Assembly (NCBI GenBank): GCA_020631735.1
Contig: CM036201.1
Span: 78,344,502-78,408,501, forward strand
Length of the DNA: 64,000 nucleotides
From: Saccharum officinarum
Lineage: Eukaryota; Streptophyta; Magnoliopsida; Poales; Poaceae
Reading direction: 5' to 3'
In this document: in pieces, positions 47,701 to 59,634 of the stretch
Layout: each line of letters opens with the position of its first letter
How positions within the stretch are numbered: position 1 is the first letter of the stretch
The notes under the pieces: model-generated
Told to the model about the DNA's origin: nothing
Database searches by the model: none
Seen by the model: only the letters and a program-made list of their open reading frames with translations
Made by a program: the position numbers and the translations under genes

Positions 47701-48000
47701 GCTACTTTCAGCTCGGGGCCTGTCGTTAGCATCGACATCAACTTTAGCTTCGCCCCGCTACCTTTGGTCAAGGACTCACCGTCAGCATTGACATTATCAA
47801 CTTTAGCTTTGCCCATTACCTTTAGTTCAAAGGCTTGCCATCAGCATTGGCATCAACTTTAGCTTCACTCCGCTACCTTCAGCTCAGGGGATCGCCGTTA
47901 GCATTAGTGTCAACTTGAACTTTGCCCCGCCACCTTTGGCTCAGGGGCTCGCCATTAGCATCGACGTCAACTTTAGCTTCGCCCTACAATATTTGGCCTA
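47701..48000. repeat. 57-58 bp minisatellite, about five copies
   Basis: Units of the form GCTACCTTTGGCTCAGGGGC...CATCAACTTTAGCTTCGCCCC recur at 47701, 47757, 47815, 47872 and 47929, with further decayed copies to about 48120. It resembles 3' untranslated tandem repeats of gypsy elements. Confidence 0.8.
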
Positions 48001-48730
48001 GAAACTCGTTAACTACTTTGATAATGACTTCAACTATACGTTGCATCACCAACATCAACTAAAGCTTTGGCCCGGGGCTCGCAGCCATCTTCAATGACAA
48101 CTTCAACTTTGTCCGCTCATAAGCACAATCCATGAGGGGATAAGGGGTGCATTGGAAAACCAATCCAACCTGGAGGATGTCTTGCCTAGTGCTGATAAGC
48201 TAAAGGAGATAGCCCCATCAACTGTGACAACTACTCCGTCTACTCCACCTCGACAATTGCATCATCATTGACCTTCGGCAACAACTCTGCATCAGTCTAC
48301 CTTTGACAACTATGACAACCAATGTGACTACTTTGGCTACAAAGAACTACCCCCAGAGAAGTGAACACCCTCACAACAACTAGAAACAAAATCGACATCC
48401 GCAATCAAAAAGCTATCATCTGATCATAGCCTCTCACCTTCACCACCAAAGAATTTCCCATATTGAGAATACAGACCAATGCCTAGGACAGACACGAAAG
48501 CTAGGCTTAGGTTTTGCATGGTTATCTCCATGTGGTGTGCGTGCTCTTTTCCTCATGCTCTTTTTGTCCTACTGGGATTTTGGATGGAGTTTTTAGTGAG
48601 GCGCACACGCTTAGGTGGTCATGAGGGAGTCTCTCTCATGACTAGAGAGTTGTATGCTTGGGGCTTTTTTCCTATATTGTAGCAACTAGGTTTTGTTGTT
48701 TCCACAAAGACCTAGTGGCTAAGGAGCTAC
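48001..48730 (+). other. Probable 3' internal remnant of an LTR element
   Basis: No protein homology seen. It ends with AAGGAGCTAC, a PPT-like run just before the LTR-like start at 48731. Confidence 0.4.
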
Positions 48731-49020
48731 TGTTGGGGGTGAGAAGGTTGCACCTACCTCCTTCCTTGTAAAATTTCCCAATAGGGAAATGTACCTACAC
48801 GTAATTTATAAACTAAAGGGGTAAGGAAGAAGATTAATTGCCTCCTCTCACCTTCTGTATAAATAGGGCCCCAAGACACAAGAGTTAGGGTGATTCTCCC
48901 ACTCACCAAAACCCTTTTTTGGTTTCCTCTCTCTTGTGTGGGTCTAAGCAAATGTTAGATATCATCATTTATAAATTCAAATAGAGACTTAGAGATCTCT
49001 AAAAAATCAAGCACGATCTA
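48731..49020 (+). repeat. Old LTR-like sequence
   Basis: Begins TGTTGGGGGTGAGAAGG after a purine run and holds a clear TATAAATA at 48858-48865 followed by a short leader. End and partner LTR not identified. Confidence 0.45.
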
Positions 49021-49429
49021 TTTTACTTGAACCTGGCATCATAGGTTTTGTATTTTTGAAATTCAAATTCTTCTCGACCCTGTCTTTTGAGTTTTTGGCT
49101 AAGATGTTCTAAAAATGTGCCCGGAGAGAAAAATGGAAAAGAATGGAATTCCATTGGTGAGCTGTTCTTAGATTGCCTTGTAATTTTTGCGATCAATGAA
49201 TGACATATGTTCAACTCTATAAAATGCATTGTCCTCAAAGTAAAATTATAAAAGGTTGTATCAATTATTATGAAAAGACAAGACCATTTATGTAAAGAGA
49301 ACTTATAGCCATCTTGCACAAAAATATAGGAACAAGTGAATGTCCATTCACTTAGATGTCGGCTAAGCTAAAATCTAGATCGTGGTGCAACAAATACTAT
49401 AGGTATTGCAATAAAATTAGAAACCATTC
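49021..49429. other. Short stretch without recognised features
   Basis: AT-rich. The gypsy LTR begins at 49430. Confidence 0.4.
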
Positions 49430-50733
49430 TGTCGGTACCAACAGTACGGGGGTACCCGCACCTATCGCCAAAAAACTAACACGACCGAAACCGCAATAAA
49501 AGATAGCCCGCCGCGACCGCGTACCCAGTCAGTCTCGTACGAGGCCCGCTCGATGGGGCGCCTCGACCATGCCCTGGCTCCGACTCATACAAGGCCTGCT
49601 CGACGGGGCGTCTCGACCGCGCCCCGGCTCCGACTCGTACGAGGCCCGCTCGACGGGGCGCCTCGACCGCGCCCCGGCTCCGACTCGTATGAGGCCCGCT
49701 CGACGGGGCGCCTCGACCACGCCCCGGCTCTGACTCGTACGAGGCCCGCTCGACGGGGAGCCTCGACCGCGCCCCGGCTCTGACTCGTACGAGGCTCGCT
49801 CGACGGGGCGCCTCGACCGCGCCCCATCCCGTGCCACGAGGTACTTCGATAGCGTTCCGACCCGCGCGAGGCTCGACCGCCCGCTGGGGAGAACTCTGAC
49901 TCGCGTGAGCCCGGACCGAGCACCTCGACACCTTTTCTTTGCCTGCCCCAGGACAAAAGCCATAGCATTCAATGCGGTTACCTACTACCACCTACCGGCA
50001 TGGCTGCGGCCGGGATCGACGTGGGAATAATACCCGTGTCAGATCTCACTGTTTTATTGCCCATCCCATGATGGGAGGTGAAACCCGTCACTATACCCAC
50101 CTTACCGCGCACTGTTCACCATCAATCACCCTCGAGGGAGGATAAGACAAGGCCTGTTCTCCGTGATATCGGGGGTTCAGCCTTATCCATCCGGCCTCGA
50201 CCCGGCCTCGACCCAGCCCCGACGCTCGACTTAGACCAAAGGACGGTATGGCATGGCGCTCTGGGTCATTTCACCATCTTGTCTCCCACAACGTCAGGGT
50301 GTCCAGGGATGGCCGGCCATTCCCTAGGCACGTCGCTACAGTCAACTCAACAGGAATCGACAAAACATCACCTCAAGGCTCCCCGTCATCTTGGCCTTCC
50401 CTCACCCTATAAAAGGGCAGGCCAGGGTTCAACGGAGGGGGGACGAAGACGGAACGGAAAAACACAAAACAGAAGATCGACATCTCAAGCAACCGCCTTT
50501 TTCCTCTTTTCTCTTTGAGACTTGGGCTCAACACCCTCTCTCGCATGCTTGTAACCCCTACACGAGCACCTCGGTGCAAGGAAATACAAACATCTCCCCC
50601 CCGCTGGACGTAGGGCCTTCTTTCGCCCGAACCAGAATAAACCCCCGTGTGTTCTCCTTGCATCACCATCCAGGAAAGAGACACGCAGCATTTACTTATT
50701 GGTTTAGGACCTCCTCGGGTCCGAACACCGACA
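49430..50733 (+). repeat. 5' LTR of gypsy element
   Basis: 1304 bp, TGTCGGTACC...ACACCGACA (short inverted ends). TATA box TATAAAAG at 50408-50415. A reversed partial copy of the same LTR is at 62351-62571. Confidence 0.9.
49535..49834. repeat. 50-bp tandem array in gypsy LTR, six copies
   Basis: Unit begins TCGTACGAGGCCCGCTCGA and recurs every 50 bp at 49535, 49585, 49635, 49685, 49735 and 49785 with few changes. About two copies are present in the reversed LTR fragment at 62356-62470. Confidence 0.95.
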
Positions 50734-50735
50734 GT

Positions 50736-50752
50736 TGGCGCGCCAGGTAGGG
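50736..50752 (+). promoter_or_regulatory. Primer-binding site of gypsy element
   Basis: TGGCGCGCCAGGTAGGG begins two bases after the LTR end. This is the common form in grass gypsy elements; the tRNA is not assigned here. Confidence 0.75.
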
Positions 50753-50794
50753 GATCGCTGCGTGCAAACGTCGCTTTCTCGCCTTTCTTCCTGG

Positions 50795-52861
50795 ATGGCT
50801 GACCCCGAACGTCCGATTCTGTTGGCCGCGGTGATCTGGTTCGGGAGTTTGGAGTTCATGTCGCTTGGCTCTGGCTACGACATGGTCCTACTTCCGCCCA
50901 GGCACCCAACCGATGAGGACTACGAGCTCTCCCAACCCGGGGGAGCAATCCACCGGCACCGTCGCTCCAGGCGGGCGCGGGCCGCCCGACGACGACGAGC
51001 CCGGTACAGCCACCGTCTTCACCCCGCGGAGGGCGATGGGGTCCCCCGGTCCGGCACCCCCCAGCCAGGCACCAGCCTAGACCTCCTTTTGGAAGGTTTG
51101 GGAAGGACGAGTTTGGCCGAGGGTGACATGCCGACGGAAAATCCCGCCGCTCCCCCGTCCGGTGAGACACCACTGTCCGGAGCATCCATTTCAGCACGGA
51201 CAGCGACATCTTCATCACCATTCCCGTTTGGACTAGATTCGGTTGCCCGGGTGTACGCATCCTCCGTGAGCACTCGCATGAGTGCTTATGAGGAACTCCC
51301 CGGGCACCATCTACGCTCCACTCTGGACCTCGTTGCATCCACACCGGCTTTTGATCATCGGGACTCTATGGAGACACCGGAAACAGAGCCCCGTGTGACT
51401 GCTTCTTTACGTCGCCGCCTCAGTGACGATTGGCAACGGCCACACATTCCCCCGTCATATTACTACTTTGGCGCTCCTGACTCTGACTCGGCTGACGACA
51501 CCTATGATCCGACCCACGAATGCTTCAACATCGATGTTGAAAGCACTTCGGAGTCAGAGGATGAAGAGCCAGTCGAAGGAAGGCACACGCCACCTCATGT
51601 CGAGCTTCCTGCCGAGCGAGACGAGCCTCAGTTCCTTGCGGATCAAGGAGCGCAGCTCGAGCAGATTCGCGAGTTGTAGGACAGGCTTGACGAGGAACGG
51701 GAAAACCTGGATCTACTCCAACAAACCCTCGAGCATGAGCGTGCGGAACACGCACTTGGCGGGAGAGCTCGCGAGAGAGCTCGCGACGTCAACCGTCGCA
51801 TCGACAAGGACCGGACGGACGACCCCCCGGTTTTCGCCCGAGCCAGCCAAAACATCGTCGTCGCCGCCATGCTCCTCTGCAACATGCCTGAGCCATCAAA
51901 CCCCGACGCCCGTCGGGCTCGAGATGAAATCCGAGAACTCCTCGAGACCGCCGCCATGCAGCAGGCTGAGAGCTCTGCCTCGAGACGACGCGAGGCAGCC
52001 TCGGAGCGGATCCTCGAGCCTTCCCGATAGGAGAGAGAAGCCTCGGTTCACCCCGAGCCTGCCCGGCAAAACCAGGTAGCACCGGCCCCTGAGCCCACCG
52101 ACAACGACCGCGAGCCTCGAGACACCCGTGGCAACATCGTCGAGCGCCGCACGCGCAAGCACGGTGACGGTGTGGCTCGAGGCTACCACGTCCACAGGGG
52201 CGGACGCTACGATAGCTCGGAAGATCGTAGCCCTTCACCCGAGCCCCCAGGTCCACGGGTCTTCAGTAAGGCAATCCGTGAGACAGTGCCCCCGGCTCGG
52301 TTCCGCCCCCCCATGACTCTCACCAAGTACAACGGCGAAACCAGACCTGAACTTTGGCTCGCCGATTTTCGCTTGGCGTGTCAGTTGGGCGGGGCCACCG
52401 ATGACCGGGTCATCATTCGACAACTCCCTCTGTTCCTCTCCGATACCGCCCAAGCCTGGCTCGAGGATCTCCCACCTCGGCAGATCCACGACTGGGACGA
52501 TCTCATGAGGGTGTTCGAGGGAAATTTCAAGGGGACCTACATGCGCCCCGGCAACTCGTGGGACCTCCGGAGCTACAAGCAAAAACCAGATGAATCCCTC
52601 CGAGACTACCTCCGACGCTTCTCCCGGCAGCGTACCGAGCTCCCCAACATCACCGACTCTGACATAATTATGGCCTTCCTCTCCGGCACCACCTGTAAGG
52701 AGTTGGTCCGAGAATTGGGCCGTAACACCCCACTCACTGCCAACGGATTGATGGACATCGTCACCAACTTCGCCGCCGGCGAGGAGGCGGTTGGTGCAAT
52801 CTTTGGCGGCGACTCGGAAAGGGGGGAGCAGAAGGTCGATGATCCCGCGAGTTCCACCTGA
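50795..52861 (+). pseudogene. Gypsy gag, with internal stops
   Basis: Frame starting at the ATG at 50795 (MADPERPILL) and running to a TGA at 52859-52861. It is broken by TAG at 51677-51679 and TAG at 52028-52030. The first half is a low-complexity acidic leader. The retrotransposon gag core (PF03732 type) lies at about 52290-52720, with words such as LWLADFRLACQLGG, AQAWLEDLP and FEGNFKGTY. Product: capsid protein of virus-like particles. The two nonsense codons abolish full-length translation. Confidence 0.88.
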
Positions 52862-52983
52862 GGCCCCAAGAGAAACAACCGCAAGAAGAAGAAAGGCCAG
52901 CAGGGCAAGCTCGAGGCCCCGGCCGATGAGCTCGTCGCTTCTACCGAGCACAAGAAACCTCGAGGCCCCCCCCGGCGGGGGCG

Positions 52984-53945
52984 TCTTCGACAAAATGCTC
53001 AAAGAACCGTGTCCCTACCACAAGGGACTCACTAACCATAACCTCAAGGATTGTCACATGCTGCGCAGGTACTTCAGGGGTGCCGGCGCCAAGAAGGACG
53101 ATAAGGAGGACCCTAAGGGTGACAACAAGGACGGGGAATTTCCCGAGATCCATGACTGCTTCATGATCTACGGAGGGCCCTCGACCTGCCTCTCTGCGCG
53201 CCAGCGCAAGCGAGAACGGCGCGAGGTCTTCTCCGTACAATCGGCAGTACCCCGCTTCCTTGATTGGTCCGCGGTGGCCATCACTTTCGACCGTGACGAC
53301 CACCTAGACTACGTCCCCAACCCGGGGGTCTATCCGCTCGTTGTTGACCCCATCATCGCCAACACACGCCTCACCAAGGTGCTCATGGACGGCGGAAGCA
53401 GCCTCAACATCATCTACTCCCAGACCCTTGACCTTCTAGGGGTCGAGAGAGCGCGCCTCCAACCTAGCGTCGGGGGCTTCCACGGAGTCGTGCCAGGGAA
53501 ACGGGCAGAACCCCTCGGGCGGGTCGATCTACCTATTTGTTTTGGCACACCGGCCAACTTCAGAAAGGAGACTCTCACTTTTGAAGTGGTCGGAATCCGT
53601 GGATCGTACCACGCTATCCTGGGACGCCCATGCTACGCTCGGTTCATGGCGATCCTGAACTACACCTACCTCAAGCTCAAAATGCCGGGTCCAAACGGTG
53701 TCATCACTGTAGGGCCCTCGTATGAACATGCCTACGAGTGCGACGTCGAGTGCGTCGAACACGGCGAGGCTATTTTGGAGTCGGCGATCTTGGCTGCAGA
53801 CCTCGATGGTCTTGCCAATGCTATTCCTGACCCAAAACGCCATGCTGGCAGCTTCGAGCCCGCCGAAGATGTCAAACTCGTACCCCTCGACCCTGCTGAT
53901 CCAAGGAAAGCACTGAGCATCAGTGCCACCCTCGATCCTAAATAG
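52984..53945 (+). pseudogene. Gypsy gag end and aspartic protease region
   Basis: In a different frame from gag, joined across a C/G homopolymer near 52960-52980 where the frame has shifted. It contains the CPYHKGLTNHNLKDC segment and the protease active site MDGGSSLNII (Asp-Gly-Gly) near 53389, followed by the flap region and ILGRPCYARF. Ends in a TAG at 53943 that separates it from RT, although both share one frame. Confidence 0.87.
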
Positions 53946-54795
53946 GAAGCAGTGCTCGTCGACTTTCTCCGCGCAAATGTCGACATCTTTGCGTGGAGTC
54001 CCTCGGATATGCCAGGCATACCCAGGGAAGTCGCCGAGCACGCCTTGGAGATCCGGGCCGGATCCAAACCGGTGAAGCAACGCCTGCGTCGCTTCGATGA
54101 GGAGAAGCGCAGGGTCATCGGCGAGGAGATACACAAACTGTTGGAGGCCGGGTTCATCAAGGAGGTGCATCATCCCGAGTGGCTAGCTAATCCTGTATTA
54201 GTTAGGAAAAAGAGTGGGAAATGGAGAATGTGCGTAGACGATACCGGTTTAAATAAAGCATGTCCGAAAGTTCCCTTTCCTTTGCCACGCATTGACCAAA
54301 TCGTTGACTCCACTGCGGGATGCGAAACTCTCTCATTCTTAGATGCATACTCCGGCTACCACCAAATCAAAATGAAGGAGTCCGACCAGCTCGCGACTTC
54401 ATTCATCACCCCATTCGGCATGTATTGCTACAGTTACGATGCCCTTCGGTCTCTGGAACGCAGGGCAACGTACCAGCGATGCATGCAACATGTTTTCGGG
54501 AAGTACATTGGTCGACCGTCGAAGCTTATTGTCGACATCGTGGTCAAAACCCAACAAGCGATGATCTGGTCAGCGACCTCGACGCTGCATTCAAGTGTCT
54601 CAGGGCAAAAACATCAGACTCAATCCAGAGAAATGTGTCTTCGGGTCCCACGAGGTATGCTTTTAGGGGTTATCGTATCCAAACGCGGCATCGAGGCCAA
54701 CCCTGAAAAAATCTCTGCGATAACCAAGATGGGCCCCATCCGAGATCTAAAAGGCGTACAGAGGGTCACAGGTTGCTTGGCGGCACTCAGCCATT
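53946..54795 (+). pseudogene. Gypsy reverse transcriptase, truncated and frameshifted
   Basis: N-terminal RT with FAWSPSDMPGIP, GFIKEVHHPEWLANPVLVRKK and FLDAYSGYHQI. Two opposite single-base shifts (near 54434 and 54467) garble the PFG segment. A further shift near 54528 falls at the YVDD catalytic motif, so the polymerase active site is lost. The sequence ends at the gap. Confidence 0.88.
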
Positions 54796-54895
54796 NNNNN
54801 NNNNNNNNNNNNNNNNNNNNNNNNNNNNNNNNNNNNNNNNNNNNNNNNNNNNNNNNNNNNNNNNNNNNNNNNNNNNNNNNNNNNNNNNNNNNNNN
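54796..54895. other. Assembly gap (100 N)
   Basis: Exactly 100 ambiguous bases, the conventional filler for a gap of unknown size. Sequence on the two sides need not be adjacent in the genome. Confidence 0.99.
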
Positions 54896-54989
54896 TATTG
54901 GCATGAAGTAATTGAACAAGTTTAGTAAAGCATGACTTAGTTAGAGGCTTGAAGGATGTCACATTTGAGAAGGATAAGCTATGTAGTGC

Positions 54990-56939
54990 TGAAAGCCCAA
55001 GTTTTGGTTTTGGTAATTAATGACACCAAGTTGCTAATGCCATGTGTTAAGTGTTTTGAGTTAGGCATAAGCAACACATGTGATGAAGGTGTATGTGGCA
55101 AGGAGTGGTGCCACAAGATCACAAAGAGATGGTGCATGGACATGAAATGATGATCATGGTGGAGATGCACATAATATGATGGACATGATGATCAAGTGGA
55201 AGAGAAGGAACTAAGAGCGCAAGGCAAAGGTATAACCATAGGGTTTTCCTTTTGCCGGTCTAAGATGAGTAGAGAAGTGATTGACCGGGTTTAGGATACA
55301 TAGCCGACTATCAAGAGGGGCAATCACGGTTAGCTCGGGAATCAAGTGTCACTAGATCAATGTCTTGAGCATATGCATTAGGATCTAGTAGAGAGCTAAC
55401 GTAACGCCTTGAAAAATCATTGTGAAAATGCTAACACACATGCACATGGTGGTGTTAGCACATTTTGCGAAGGCGGTGGTGTTTGAGCGGTAGAGAGGGG
55501 TTTGGGTTCCTCTCTCCCTCCCGCCGAGCTTGCGAGGCGGGATTCGGCGCTTTTTGGGGAAGTGAAATGCTTATTTTCTACTGCGCCGAAAGTCGGAAAA
55601 GAAACGGAGGCGAACGGCGGTCACTGTGGTGACCGGACGCTGCACCGGACGCGGTCGCGGTTTTGACCGGACGCGTCCGGTCAGTTCTCAGCAGTTGTCA
55701 GGCACGTGGGTGTTAGGGTTTCTGACCAGACGCTGGTCTGGCCTGACCAGCATGTTCGGTCAGTTCACCTATGCGCAGAAGAAGCGCGCGCGACCGGCGC
55801 GTCCGGTCCCTCACGGAACCGGAGCGTCCGGTCAGGCGTCCAGAGGGGCAGAGAGCAGCGGAGTGCTGAGCGGACGCGCGACGCGTCCGGTCACGTGCGA
55901 TCGGACGTGTCCGGTCATGGTGGGAGCTTACTGGACTCCGATCGGACGCCAGGTGTAGCGCGTCCGGTCAAACGCTAGAGCGCGTCCGGTCACGGCAACG
56001 GTAACTTCTGACACGCACTGTTCACGATTGTCCTGTAGTGACCGGACACGTCCGGTCACCCTGACCAAAGCGTCCGGTCAGCATGTTTTGAACTGCGTCG
56101 TCTAGTAACGGCTAGCTGCGTACCCCTTCGCTATAAATAGAAGTTGTCCGGGGTTTGAGGGTAACTCTTGCACATTTTGAGACCTAGAGACATCCTTTGA
56201 GCTAGAGAACAACCCCTCCACTCATCTCTTTGCATAGTTGCACATCTTAAGTGAGATCGAGTGAGATTCAAGTGCATTGCTTGAGAGTTGCATTCTAGAG
56301 GCACTTGATCTTCGAGTTGCTGTGGATTTTTTGTTACTCTTCCGTGTTTCCCGACACGGTAGACGGCTTAGAGCAGCGGAGGTGATTGAGCTCACAATTG
56401 AAGATTGTTGGAGCCCTCACCAAGTGTTGTAAGGGGTTCTTGATCCTTCCCCGCGGGAGTTCGCAAATTGGATACTCTAGTGAAGCTCGTGGCTTGGAGG
56501 ATCCCCATCTTGTGTGCGGTTGTGCGGCGCCCACCGAGGGCTCAACTCTTGATAGTCGATTAGCTCGTGAACCGACAAGTGGGTGTATTGCCATAACGAG
56601 GAGTAGCTTACCGGGAAGCAAGTGAACCTCGGGACAAATTCTTGTGTCATTCTCTTCCCGAGGTTTTCTATTGTATGATTGATTGATTGGTATTTCTCAT
56701 CTCTACACGGTGGTATAATCACTCGAAACTCTTCTCTCACATTACTTCTTCTATCTAGCTTGTAGTTGTTGTTATGTTTAGTGAATAGTCTTGTACTAGA
56801 CTTGTGTAGATGGCTTGCTTAATTAGTTAGAGCTAGTGCTTTTGCTTCGCCACCTTTCATACTAACTTGTGGTTAAGTAATTCTTGTAGAAGTTTTAATT
56901 AGGCTATTCACCCCCCCTCTAGCCTATTTGGACCTTACA
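54990..56939 (+). repeat. Sirevirus C 5' LTR
   Basis: 1950 bp, TGAAAGCCCAAG...GGACCTTACA. Contains a palindrome array (about 55630-56085), TATAAATA at 56132-56139, and the CCCCCCCTCTAGCC end typical of this LTR type. Confidence 0.85.
56132..56139 (+). promoter_or_regulatory. LTR TATA box (Sirevirus C)
   Basis: TATAAATA shortly downstream of the CpG-palindrome array; same layout as Sireviruses A and B. Confidence 0.7.
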
Positions 56940-59634
56940 AGTGCATGTCAAGCCGGAAAGCAAGTGGGCAACACTCATCCATTGAAGAGCATTATGAGTA
57001 CTTCCAAGGCATTTGAGTTGTTGCACATGGATCTATTTGGGCCAACTACATACACAAGCATTGGTGGCAACAAGTATGGCTTTGTGATTGTGGATGATTT
57101 CACTAGATATACATGGGTATTCTTTCTTGGGACAAGAGTGATGTATTTGACATATTCAAGAAGTTCATCAAGAGAGTGCAAAATGAGTTTGAGACCACAA
57201 TCAAGAAAGTGAGAAGTGACAATGGAAGTGAGTTTAGAAACACAAGAGTTGATGAGCTATGTGATGAGCTTGGAATCAAACATCAATTTTTGGCCAAGTA
57301 TACACCTCAATCCAATGGCCTAGTTGAGAGGAAGAATAGAACCTTAATTGATATGGCAAGATCAATGTTGAATGAGTATAATGTAAGTCATTCATTTTGG
57401 GCCAAAGCAATCAACACGACTTGCTTCTATAGCAACCGGCTCTATTGCCATAAGTTCCTAGAGAAGACACCATATGAGATCTTAAATGGAAGAAAGCCTA
57501 ACATTGCATACTTTTGGGTATTTGGTTGCAAATGCTACATCTTGAAGAAGGGCACCAGATTGAGCAAGTTTGAGAAGAAATATGATGAAGGATTCTTACT
57601 TAGTTACTCCACTACTAGCAAAGCTTATAGAGTTTGGAATTTGGCTAGTGATTTACTTGAGGAAGTTTATGATGTTGAGTTTGATGAAACCAATGGTTCT
57701 CAAGATGAGGAAGATAACTTGGATGATGTGAGAGGAACTCAATTTACCAATGCTATGAAAGAATGGATATTGGTGATATTAGGCCAAAGCAAGTGATTGA
57801 TGTGGATGACTACAAAGATCAAGTGCTCCAAAGTCTAATGACACAAGCTAGTGGTTCTCTAATGTAAAATCAAGCTAGTACATCATCTCAAGTGCAACAA
57901 GATCAACAAGTGGCTAGTTCATCATCTCCAACTCATGATCAACATCAACATCCAAGCAATCAAGTCCAAGTGCTTCAACCAACTAACATTGCAAGAGACC
58001 ATCCATTAGATTCCATCATTGATGACATACAAAGGGAAGTTCAAACTAGATCAAGATAGACATCATTTTGTGCTCACTCTTCTTTTGTGTCAATGGAAGA
58101 ACCCAAGAACATTGATAAAGTATTGAGAGATCCGGATTGAGTAAATGCAATGCATAAAGAGCTTAACAACTTCAAGAGAAATGAAGTATGAGAACTAGTT
58201 GAGAGACCTAAGGATCACAATTTCATTGGAACAAGATGGGTCTTTCGCAACAAGCAAGATCAAGATGGGATAGTAGTAAGAAACAAAGCAAGACTAGTGG
58301 CTCAAGGTTACACACAAATAGAGGGTCTTGACTTTGGTGAAACATATGTCCCGGTTGCTAGATTAGAAGCAATTAGGATCTTACTTGCCTATGCTTGTAC
58401 TCATAATATCAAGCTATATCAAATAGATGTGAAGAGTGCATTTCTCAATGGGTACATCCAAGAGGAGGTGTATGTGGAGCAACCTCCCGGTTTTGAAGAT
58501 GACAAGAAACCCAATCATGTATATAAATTGAGAAAAGCTTTGTATGGATTAAAGCAAGCACCTAGAGCATGGTATGAAAGATTGAGGGACTTCTTGCTAT
58601 CCAAAGGATTTATCATGGGCAAAGTGGATACTACTCTCTTCTCTAAGAAGATTGGGAAAGACTTGTTTATGTTGTAAATATATGTTGATGATATCATATT
58701 CGGTTCAACCAATCAAGATTATTGTGATAAGTTTGGGAAAATGATGGCAAAGGAATTTGAAATGTCAATGATTGGTGAACTTAGCTTCTTTCTTAGACTT
58801 CAAATCAAGCAAATGAAAGAAGGTACATTTGTGAGCCAAACCAAATACATAAAGGATATGCTAAAGAAGTTTGGTATGGAAGATGCAAAAGGAATCACTA
58901 CTCCAATGAGCACTAATGGAAGCTTGGATAGTGACAAGAGTGGCAACATGGTGGATCAAAAGCTATATAGATCAATGATTGGTAGCCTACTCTATGTGAC
59001 GACATCAAGGCCCAATGTAATGTTTAGTATATTCATGTGTGCAAGATTTCAAGCCTTACCAAGAGAAAGTCATTTGAAGGCAACAAAAAGAATATTGAGG
59101 TACTTAAAGCGTACACAAGATGTTGGATTATGGTATCCCAAAGGTGCAAGCTTTGAGCTAGTTGGATATTTGGATTCCGACTATGCGGGTGACAAAGTGG
59201 AGAGAAAGAGCACTTCCGGGACTTGTCAATTGTTGGGAAGATCACTTGTCTCATGGTCATCCAAGAAGTAAAATAGTATTGCACTATCTACCACCGAGGC
59301 CAAATACATCGCCGCGGGTAGTTGTTGTGCACAAATCTTGTGGATGAAGGCAACATTGAAGGATTTTGGAATCAATTTCAAGAATGTGTCATTGCTATGT
59401 GACAATGAAAGTGCCGTGAAGCTAACCAACAATCCGGTTCAACATCAAAGAACAAAGCATATTGATGTTCACCATCACTTCATTAGAGATCATCAACAAA
59501 AGGGTGACATTGCAATTGAGAATGTGGGCACCAAAGATCAATTAGCCGATCTATTCACCAAGCCACTTGATGAGAAGAGATTTCACAAGCTCAAGAATGA
59601 GTTGAACATACTTGACTTCTCCAACATGAGTTGA
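56940..59634 (+). pseudogene. Sirevirus pol: integrase, reverse transcriptase, RNase H remnants
   Basis: Integrase starts mid-domain (CQAGKQVGNTHPL), then HMDLFGPT, VDDFTRYTW, VRSDNGSEF and NGLVERKNRTL. A frameshift near 57125 separates the first part. RT shows [33 protein letters not shown] and YVDDIIFGS (58681-58707), the last preceded by a stop at 58675. RNase H shows YLDSDYAGD and the C-terminal DQLADLFTKPL. Further stops lie near 57865, 58057, 58138, 58189 and 59269. The protein is related to Maximus/SIRE pol and is non-functional. Confidence 0.93.

Larger units (their letters stand above)
49430..54795 (+). mobile_element. Ty3/gypsy element, Tat/Retand type, 5' part (cut by assembly gap)
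   Basis: 5' LTR 49430-50733, PBS, gag, protease and the start of RT in gypsy order. The element runs into the N gap at 54796, so RNase H, integrase and 3' LTR are missing. Several frame lesions show it is defective. The long gag leader, DGGSS protease and LTR repeat style suggest the Tat lineage. Confidence 0.9.

Noticed and set aside
49535..49834. CRISPR-like regular repeat
   Set aside because: Units are contiguous with no unique spacers, and the context is a plant LTR.
49476..49991. 171-codon Arg/Pro/Ser-rich repeat protein frame
   Set aside because: Product of the 50-bp tandem array in a gypsy LTR; all frames are open because the unit lacks stops.
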